Source: Maratus speciosus
Taxonomy: Eukaryota > Arthropoda > Arachnida > Araneae > Salticidae
Direction: 5' to 3'
Assembly (NCBI GenBank): GCA_963932465.1
Contig: OZ010786.1
Location: forward strand, 442,916,619-442,980,618
Length of the DNA: 64,000 nucleotides
The number at the start of each line of letters is the position of its first letter. The stretch's first letter is position 1. Of this stretch, positions 57,071 to 64,000 are shown one piece after another. The notes below the pieces were generated by a model, which was given only the letters and a program-made list of their open reading frames with translations, had not been told where the DNA came from and ran no database searches. The position numbers and the translations under genes were made by a program.

Positions 57071-57676
57071 AATATTGAGAAGGAACATGAATTAACCTAA
57101 TAGAATTAAAAACAAGAATAAAAATAATGCGCCCAGCGTAGATTATGAAACACTTTCCAAAAAAATTAAAAGTACTTTAACAAAATTTCAGTCTATTAAG
57201 ATTAAGGTTAAGGTTGATGTCTAAATAAACAATTTAGAAAATGCATAACGCATTCGAAAACATAATTTCTTCAATTGTCATGTATAGTCGGATATACATT
57301 CGATTTTTTTGTGCAGTCCTGCATATGATCTAAAAATTTGTATGTATACTGCCTGGTATAAAGAAAAATAATTAAAAACAAAGTTGAAAATTTCCATTCA
57401 GCAATTTCCTCATTAAATGGAAATGTACTAGAGATATTTTTGTTCCGCCCTGTGTATGCTCTATAGAATTTATACACACGAAGTAATATTCAATGATTAT
57501 AATCATAATAATAATTAAACTGTAAAATTCGTACCGCAACTGAAAACGCAGTCTCCGCTATTATTGATCATTGGCAGTACTGTAGCTAAATTCTTTTGTG
57601 TGTCCCTGTATATGAACTATAAATTATATGCACATCAGATTCTATATTAAGTGCTTTGTAGTACACGTCTGTGATA
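57071..57676. other. AT-rich stretch, nothing recognised
   Basis: A fragment near 57575-57640 (GTGTCCCTGTATATGAACTA) belongs to the dispersed repeat at 54320. Nothing else was recognised. Confidence 0.4.
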
Positions 57677-57796
57677 TACAGGGTGTCCCTGCTAAGATGT
57701 TACAAACTTCAAGGGGAAGTAGGGTACACCTAGACGACTTGGAATCACATAAGAATCCCGGTTCGGAAACGCCTTCCTGACCCAGTGAGGGCATTG

Positions 57797-57985
57797 GCCG
57801 TATTGCCAGTGGGCTACTTTTTTTAAATTCAGATTTCTTGATTGGCACAACTTTTCTGAAATGGTAAACTCCCCCTTTTTTCGTCTTAGTTAATATGTCA
57901 TAGAATAAGGTAAATTTTACTATTTCAAAAAACTGGTACCAATCAAGAAATCTTAATTTAAAAGAAGTAGGCCACTGGCAACATT
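57797..57985. mobile_element. hAT-like foldback MITE in family P element
   Basis: TTGCCAGTGGGCTACTTTTT mirrors AAGAAGTAGGCCACTGGCAA. Inner arms GATTTCTTGATTGGCACAAC and GGTACCAATCAAGAAATC also pair. A perfect 8-bp duplication, GGGCATTG, lies at 57789-57796 and 57986-57993. Confidence 0.85.
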
Positions 57986-58025
57986 GGGCATTGAAAAGGC
58001 TGAATCATACAAAGCTGATATTTGG

Positions 58026-58216
58026 CCCTGGTAGAGTTGCCAGTGGGCTACCTTTTCTAAATTAGGATTTCTTGATTGGCATCACTATTTTGAATTTTTA
58101 AAATTCTCCTTCTTTAATGACATATTAATTAAGTTTAAAACAAAGGAAATTCTACCACTTCAAAAAAATGGGGCCAGTCAAAAAATTGGAATTAAAAAAT
58201 GTAGCACAATGGCAAC
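58026..58216. mobile_element. Second foldback MITE of the same family
   Basis: TTGCCAGTGGGCTACCTTTT is mirrored by AAAAATGTAGCACAATGGCAA. It is homologous to 57797-57985 but more diverged. No clear duplication, so the insertion is probably older. Confidence 0.75.
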
Positions 58217-58387
58217 GCTGTCAATTCCCTTACTGGGTCAGGAAGACGTATCGAACCCGGCATTCCTATGTGATTCCGAGTCCTCTAGGTGTACCCTACG
58301 TACCCTCGAAGTTTATAACATCTTAGTAGGGACACTCTGTATGTAAATTTCAATATTTTTAAAATAGTGTAATATCATTAAAATAAA

Positions 58388-58650
58388 CCGCAGACGATTT
58401 TTCCCATAGACCGTAATGTAACGGAATTCTTTTGAGTGTCCCTGTTATTGAACAGTAAGTGCTACACACCTCATTTTCAATACCGAACATGCCATGGTAA
58501 ACCCCAATAACATGTATTAATTATATCACAATCCGAGCATATTTACGACAGTCACAGCACGATCAGGCGGCAGGCGGCATGCAAACATATCGAATTCATA
58601 AACACTTTTCAACTATGTTGGAAAGTGTTATAAAATATATTCAAAGAAAT
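58388..58650 (+). repeat. Dispersed repeat, copy 2
   Basis: Second copy of 54320-54575: shared GACCGTAATGTAACGGAAT, GTGTCCCTG, GCCATGGTAAACC, CACAATCCGAGCATATT and ATGTTGGAAAGTGTTATA. Confidence 0.7.
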
Positions 58651-59152
58651 GTCAGTAGCGATCTTAAAATACATCAAAACTTTTTACAAAAACACATTAC
58701 TTCTAATTTTGAAAAATGGATTTTAACAAGATAAAAATGGAGATTAAAATAAATAACAAGTATACATAAGAGCTTGTAAAAGCTGGATAAGGGACTGTAC
58801 GTATGTAACGTTATCACTTTAGGGGGGAGGGGGGTATGGCACTTGATATCGTAAGATATCGCTGGGGGGAGGGAGGTTTGCTTTTTGATATCGGTATCAT
58901 TTTCGATCCAACCTAAATTTTCTTTTTTCAGTAACTTTTTCTTTATATCCAAATACTCCGTTACCTTTTATATTATTACTATTTTTACATGTCTTTATGA
59001 AAATATAAAGCTGTTATTAAAGCCGTTACATTTTTATAAAATTATTTCATTCCAAAATTTGGAATACCTCAACGTTTGCATTACTTTTCCTCTGCTTTAT
59101 GCGCATATAATTCGCTGTTATAGAAATCAGGAACATAATATGTAGGAAGTGG
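58651..59152. other. AT-rich stretch with G-rich patches
   Basis: Short G-rich runs (58823-58834, 58864-58875) sit beside repeated GATATCG motifs. Related GATATCGTAAG plus G-run patches recur at 60550-60610, suggesting a worn repeat. No gene seen. Confidence 0.45.
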
Positions 59153-59154
59153 TA

Positions 59155-60204
59155 CAGTCCCTTACTAACCCTGAAAAAATTATCGTAGAAGAAAGTTAAT
59201 GGTATCACACGATTGGTAATAAAGTATACTTTTAAATGATGTATATAAAATTTGTTTAGGGGACCATCTATATATTAAAACGAACCATAACTTTGTTTTT
59301 TCTTTTTCAATAGCAGTACACAATTCTGACAGCATAAATGAACTCTACACCCTTCAATTAGCCTAAAAACAAATTTTTATGGAATTCGTACGATGTTTCC
59401 GAGAAATTAATTATTTTAAAACAAGCGTGTTTTAGGGGCTGTATCCAAATTGAAGTTCGGTACTAGACTGTTGATCGAGAGAGCCCCTTCCTGATTAAGG
59501 CATCTTAAGCGCCACTCAAGCAGTCATTGAAGACTGCTAGGTTACAGGATAGCATAAGAAATTTCAAAATATCTAGTCACTTCTATCATAGACGGCCCCT
59601 TAAACCATCATTTTACCGTTTTTTAAGCATAATTTGAAAATTACTTGGAAGAAAAATGTGAAATTTGGATTTCCATAAAGCAGGACTTACTAAATCTATA
59701 TCAATCAAAAACATTGTAGGTTGCAATTCATGATTTCTTTCAAATATTAGTTTCATAATTCATAATTCATATCATAAAATTATAAAAATTGCAAATTTAA
59801 CGTATTTATGTTTGGGTATTTTAGTATTATTACTACAAAAAAATAAGCATATTAGATGTATAATTTCAGGAGATATTAATAAAAATATGAAAGTCTAATT
59901 TAACATTAGAAGTACTAAATTTTGAATGTTTATAATTCAAAAACTTATCATTCAAATGACCTGCAATTTGGTGTCTAGGCATAGTTTGAACCGAAGATTT
60001 AAAATATTTTGTTAAAATTGGTTATTGCTAAAGAAAAAAAATGAAGTTTCGGTTCGTTTTAATATGTAGATGGCCCCCCAAGCAAATTTTATATACATCA
60101 TTTAAAGGTAGACTGCTTTTCGAATCGTTCGGTACCAGTAAGTTTCTTGTACGATAATTTGTTGGGGAGTTAGTAGGGGATGTTTACTTTTTTTTCCACG
60201 ACTG
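59155..60204 (+). mobile_element. Long-TIR DNA element, family L, copy C
   Basis: Starts CAGTCCCTTACTAACCCTGA (about 25 bases of the usual start are deleted) and ends TTTTTTTTCCACGACTG, flanked by TA (59153-59154, 60205-60206). The interior matches copies A and B throughout, including the GAGAGAGCCCCTTCCTGATT block early, as in A. The length is 1050 bp. The damaged left end should prevent further movement. Confidence 0.83.
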
Positions 60205-60206
60205 TA

Positions 60207-60763
60207 CTTGCGTGTACCAGTAAAGAAAGACAAAGAATGTTGTCCACTCTTTTGTTGATAAGTTCTGATTCTAACTTACCAAAGCAGGGTGCGAGTGCAA
60301 GAAGACAATATTACTTTTGAATGATTATGTAATAATAAGCTGTTATTAACTACCTTTAAATAGTAACTAAGTATTTTAGATGTTATTTGATATAAATTTA
60401 TTTAATGTATTGATGTTTTATTGTCTTCTTTAATCCGTTAAGTATGAGACTAATAAATGTATAATAATATGCGTATATCAGGTGTCACAGCGTATAAAAA
60501 GAAAGGAAAGATTAAAAAAAAAAAAATAGACATTGATACCGTGAACATCGGGGGGAGGGGGAGGGTTGCTCGACGAATGATAACGGATGATATCGTAAGG
60601 GGGGGAGGTGTCCAAAATTAGCAAACTCTTGATAACTCTTGATAAAACTCTTTATATGCATAGCCCCTAATGTCTTTTTAGGGTTTCGTTCATCTGTCGA
60701 AACCCTATTCGTCTCGCTCCTCTGTCTCTCTGTCACAGAGCCCGTTCTCAAAAACTATATATG
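60207..60763. other. Unassigned, partly G-rich
   Basis: Contains the GATATCGTAAGGGGG patch and a TTTAGGGTTTCGTTCATCTG / TCGAAACCCTA hairpin near 60677-60708. The small ORFs have no domains. I considered a minus-strand donor near 60280 and rejected it. Confidence 0.4.
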
Positions 60764-61030
60764 TTGGAAACTTGAAATTTTGCATACTTATAGCTGAACA
60801 CCTCACATCAAACGACAAATCATAAAATTTTGAAAATGTCTTATATTTACCTGTCTGGGCTCTAACTTGTGTATTTTAATCTTTTAGTTCTAACTGAGGC
60901 CCTATTTAAGTTGAAGACTTGAAATTTTGCATACTTATAGCAGAACACTTGCGATCACACGAAAAATCATAAAAATTTTCAAAAAGTGTTATATTATTTA
61001 CCCTCCGGGCTGTAACTTGTGTATTTTAAG
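60764..61030 (+). repeat. 147-bp direct repeat, two copies
   Basis: CTTGAAATTTTGCATACTTA recurs at 60771 and 60918. Both are followed by TAGCTGAACAC or TAGCAGAACAC, AAATCATAAAA and GGGCTNTAACTTGTGTATTT. Two tandem units are visible. Confidence 0.75.
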
Positions 61031-62880
61031 CAATTTTTCTAACCTTCCCTCATTGCACCCTGCGGGTACTTTTCAAACTTTTGCCGACACCCCTTTGATC
61101 ACTCTTTCATATTGTGCACATAGCCTTACATCTCTTAGTTTCATTTTTTACCGCCAGGGGCGCCTACCTATCTCGGGTGCTATAGGCCTGATCCCCTCGT
61201 CTAATATATCTACGGATAGGTTGTAAAACGGAGTTTCGTTCGGGGCCCGATCCCCTCGAGAGGCTTGTGTAGAATAGAGTTCGCCCCCTGGTTGAGAAAT
61301 GAGTAACTAACAGATTTTGCAAAAGGATTAAGTGTTTTGAAAGGAATATTAAACGAAACCCTCTGTGCGATCTGTGATCACACTTAACCACTTGTTTTAT
61401 TTTCTGGTTTTTATATAATTTTACCTTAGTATATAAAAATTATTTTTAAATATCGGCTATAAGTAAAAATTTACCTAATATAATAAAACATTATACTGAA
61501 AGAATATCAGTAGTGATCTAAGACGAATCATAACTTATTACAAAAAATACTCTTTTTAAAAACTCCTTTTAAAATGAATTTTTTTTTCTTGATTAAAACA
61601 TTTTTCGCTACATATTTTAAAATGTTTAAAGTCCGTACAGCAATTTTAGTCTAGGGAATTTATAGCGATGGAAATTTCATTTTTTATGATAAGCAATATT
61701 TTATATAACAAGTTTAATTAAAATTTTCTTCCTTATTAAAAATCATCAATCAAGTCAAAGGAATTTTATCATTGATGTGCGTTATTAATAAACAAGTAAG
61801 AATTGCATAACTTGAACAAGCATTTTTTGTTTAGAGTCAGATTATCTTTCAATCAAGCCAGCTTAAATCTTTAACCAAAAACGTTCAAAAAGGATGCACC
61901 GCTTAACGTTAATTATTTTTTTTTTTAATTTTATGTCGCAAAAATATCAGTAATGCATCAAAATCAACAATTAGTTATTTATAAATACACAAATGGCTCC
62001 AATTTTTTTTTAAACAATTATTATTTACTCTTGATTACAACTTTTGTATTTTCACATTATAACATTTTTGAAATCAATAAGGCAGTTTTGGCCTATGAAA
62101 ATTACATCAATGGAAATTATTTTTTTATGGTAAGTGAAAGTTAACATAATAAATGTTAACACGAGACTTATGAATATCTTTTCTTGTCAAATCAATTAAG
62201 TTGAAGGTATTTATTAATAATTTTTCTTATCATCATTAAAGACCGAAGTATCACGTGAATGCATTGGAAAGCATGCAATTGTCTTAGTTATCGTACTTAT
62301 TTTATCGTATATTTAACCTTTTGGTTATAGAACAAGACTGGCGAGAAATTTTATATTTTTATGTTACGACTTATTTTGTCTTCTGATTTCATTTAAATAT
62401 ACGCTAGTATAAGTGTATCGGAGATACATTTTTTAAAAAGTTGCAGGAGTAGAATAAAAAAGTCTACTGAGTCGTGATGACCCGTAGTCAAAGTAGCATC
62501 ATAGATTCACTCAAGTGAATCATTCGAACAATTCAGTTATTAATAATCATTCAAATATCTCGATTATAGAAATATACTTCTAAACGAGCATTCGATCGAT
62601 TATTTTTCTCGAATGATGGCATGCATTATTTTTCTTTTTTCTTTTTCTTTTTTTTTTTTTTTTTCAAATATTAGAAACATAACTCAAACCGGAAAAATAT
62701 TTAAACTGAAACGTTCCTAATTTGCATGTGTCTAATTTAAATGATGGATGTATTTCTGCAATACATTTTCAAATTCTTGATATCGATAAAATATTTGTTT
62801 TCTGAAAAATTTACATTTATGAAAATTTCGTGCAAAGCGATATAAGTAAGCCTCCTATCTTAAATGGGAGAGGTAACTGC
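61031..62880. other. Mostly AT-rich, presumed intergenic
   Basis: 61180-61290 has a short GC-rich segment with CTGATCCCCTCGT and CCCGATCCCCTCGA repeated. 61500-61690 and 61930-62140 are diverged copies of one repeat (shared TCTTGATTA, ACATTTT and TTTTTTATG order). A T-rich run lies at 62637-62665. No exon is supported. Confidence 0.4.
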
Positions 62881-62890
62881 AAGATTAAAG

Positions 62891-62906
62891 GCGACGTCAC
62901 GTCATC
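62891..62906. promoter_or_regulatory. CRE-like tandem GACGTCA/CGTCA motif
   Basis: GCGACGTCACGTCATC contains the CREB/ATF core GACGTCA directly followed by a second CGTCA half-site. It lies 120 bp upstream of the NRF-1-type site and 280 bp upstream of the THAP ATG, in DNA clearly richer in GC than the rest of the window. Confidence 0.5.
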
Positions 62907-63008
62907 AAGGTCATACGCCACCCAGCGGACGGAGTGAACTACAAGAGGATTATTAACTTATTTCCCCTTTGTGGATGATCTATAAGTTCGATATGTATGA
63001 AATAACTA

Positions 63009-63020
63009 TGCGCACGCGCA
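63009..63020. promoter_or_regulatory. NRF-1-type palindromic site (promoter)
   Basis: TGCGCACGCGCA matches the NRF-1 (in flies, Erect wing) consensus YGCGCAYGCGCR exactly. Such sites mark core promoters of constitutively expressed genes. CpG-containing 12-mers are rare by chance in DNA this AT-rich. Its place ~150 bp before the THAP ATG fits a TATA-less start just downstream. Confidence 0.65.
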
Positions 63021-63172
63021 GCCTTGATTTTATTCGTTTGTCGCCTGCAGTACTTAATTGTCGGAAGTATAGATATAATTCGATTTATTTATTTTCCATT
63101 ATTTAATTTATTAATTGAAGTTAGTTATTTAAACAAAATCAGTTCTTTTAAGAACTTATGTTGTTTGGGAAA

Positions 63173-63273
63173 ATGCCACGTTGGCGTTCTAATTATTGCA
63201 GTTTTCAAAACTGCAAAAATAACTCTCTATCTGAGAGAACTCATTTTTTTCGCTTCCCAAAAGAGAAAAACAG
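63173..63273 (+). CDS. First coding exon of a THAP-domain protein (partial gene)
   Basis: The ATG at 63173 opens 33 codons plus two bases and ends at a consensus-like donor AG|GTTAGT (63272-63279). The translation starts MPRWRSNYCSFQNCKNN and continues ERTHFFRFPKEKN. This is the N-terminal half of a THAP zinc finger: the first two zinc ligands C9 and C14 (C-x4-C), then the F-x-RFP-K motif that precedes the conserved tryptophan. THAP proteins bind DNA and include both host transcription regulators and P-element-type transposases. The promoter context (NRF-1 and CRE-like motifs) favours a host gene. The remaining half (W, C-x2-H, AVPTIF box) must lie on later exons, perhaps outside the window. 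The upstream in-frame start of a longer open frame at 63024 is in a different frame and is not used. Confidence 0.75.
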
Positions 63274-63848
63274 GTTAGTTTTGTGTTTTATTATAATTTA
63301 TAAAAAAGTTAAAATATTATTTAATATATATTATTAAATGTCAGTGATTTTAATACGTTCTATCTCAATTATGTTTTTGTAATGCAATGAACAAGGACAT
63401 ATAAAAATTAGTTAATGTATGTTAAGATAGAATTTTACAGCAGCGTTTTTAATTCAATTCCTGATAAGATAAAGTTATAAAAATTACATAAACATGTGTA
63501 TTTCCAATGAGAATTAAACGTTTTATTACGCTTAGAGTTCAAGTATAAATTATTTAATTAATTTTAAGACATATTTTTTATTTACCGGGCGCAGGCGATA
63601 AATTGCCAAATATTCTCTTGATCGAATTATATTTCTAATATTTAAAATAGAAGCATTTCATTCATTCCATTTAAAACTCATTTAATTTTACATTAGGATC
63701 CACTTTAATTTAAAATGCAAGCAGTAATTCTTGTACTATTAAATCAGCAATAATTGATTATTTATAGTTTTAAATATTTTGAGAATTTTATACAACAGCT
63801 TTAAAAAAATTCCTAAAATCGACAAATTACTTTTTTTTTTTTATCTAG
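63274..63848 (+). other. Probable first intron of the THAP gene
   Basis: Begins GTTAGT and is AT-rich. It contains a possible acceptor at 63831-63848: a T-run followed by ATCTAG. The intron may instead run past the window end. Confidence 0.4.
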
Positions 63849-64000
63849 AAATATGTCGGTCATTGTGTCATATCCGGGAAAAATAGTTTTCATGGGTTAC
63901 CTGCACTTCGCACAGGTGAATAGCATTGCAGAAAGCATACACAGTATAGAAGAAACTTCAAAAATTGGAATAAAATATAAAATATTTACAAATAGTACGT
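63849..64000 (+). CDS. Doubtful second exon, open to the window edge
   Basis: After the acceptor-like TTTTTTTTTATCTAG, the frame that completes the split codon of the THAP exon stays open for all 152 bases (NMSVIVSYPGKIVFMGYLHF ... to the edge). However, it lacks the conserved tryptophan and the C-x2-H ligands expected directly after RFPKEKN in a THAP domain. An internal CAG|GTGAAT donor-like site at 63914-63921 could end it early. The open frame may be chance, or an alternative transcript. Confidence 0.2.

Larger units (their letters stand above)
57679..58339. mobile_element. TA-flanked MITE, family P, copy 2, with two nested foldbacks
   Basis: CAGGGTGTCCCTGCTAAGAT mirrors ATCTTAGTAGGGACACTCTG, flanked by TA (57677-57678, 58340-58341). 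The inverted repeats cover ~110 bp (GGGTACACCTAGACGACTTG, CTGACCCAGTGAGG). It is related to 46538-47114 by the shared CGGAAACGCCTTCCTG block. Foldbacks at 57797-57985 and 58026-58216 occupy most of the interior, so the parent was only ~270 bp. Confidence 0.85.

Noticed and set aside
60286..60341. Possible minus-strand exon before a GTAAGT donor near 60280
   Set aside because: Weak acceptor, no homology, and it directly adjoins family L copy C.
62020..62138. Open segment ending ATG|GTAAGTG
   Set aside because: The same segment recurs, diverged, at about 61550-61690, so it is a repeat rather than a single-copy exon.

Overview
This is a gene-poor, very AT-rich piece of eukaryotic nuclear DNA. 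Almost all of it can be read as layers of transposon insertions. Three clues suggest an arthropod and, by inference, a chelicerate such as a spider. One is the DUF4817/Tc3-like transposase family, seen intact once and as remnants several times. Another is a decayed gag-like ORF with the PRE_C2HC domain typical of arthropod LINEs. The third is the density of TTAA-flanked and TA-flanked MITEs. No bacterial, organellar or viral gene organisation is visible.

Layout. 0-13 kb: direct and tandem repeats, TTAA-flanked (piggyBac-type) MITEs, a 750-bp palindrome (4.9-5.7 kb), a 1.47-kb TA-flanked element, a tRNA-derived SINE and a (TA)n tract. 14.2-15.7 kb: a 1.5-kb palindrome. 16.6-17.7 kb: first of three copies of a ~1.07-kb long-TIR DNA element (others at 30.7 and 59.2 kb). 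20.2-21.1 kb: a deleted mariner and a deleted Tc3-like element. 22.0-25.0 kb: a complete Tc1/mariner-superfamily element with an intact 358-aa transposase, sitting inside a (TA)n tract. 25.1-26.85 kb: about five tandem copies of a ~330-bp unit. 27.8-33.1 kb: TTAA MITEs and a three-deep nest whose middle element keeps the C-terminus of a piggyBac transposase. 33.2-34.8 kb: a 1.6-kb palindrome. 34.9-40.7 kb: further TTAA MITEs, a 43-bp tandem array, a tRNA-Ser-type SINE and a nested pair of TA elements. 41.0-44.7 kb: a candidate exon of an unrecognised gene, hAT-like foldback MITEs with 8-bp target duplications, and a pogo-like element with a SINE inside. 44.8-45.7 kb: decayed LINE gag. 46.5-51.1 kb: more MITEs and, at 50.9-51.1 kb, a short insertion with a 13-bp target duplication that carries a hammerhead-ribozyme-like core. 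52.6-54.6 kb: tRNA-like repeats and a GTGAC-rich repeat. 56.0-60.2 kb: deleted transposons and nested foldbacks.

Only the last kilobase looks like the start of an ordinary gene: a perfect NRF-1-type palindrome near 63.01 kb, then an exon at 63173-63273 encoding the first half of a THAP zinc-finger domain and ending at a splice donor. The exon at 40956-41042 may belong to another host gene with long introns.

The genes do not form a pathway. The main biology is a record of mobile elements: transposases (one intact, several broken) and the non-autonomous families that probably depended on them. The observation most worth testing is the hammerhead-like RNA in the short retroposed insertion. Coordinates of transposon ends come from reading terminal repeats and target duplications by eye.
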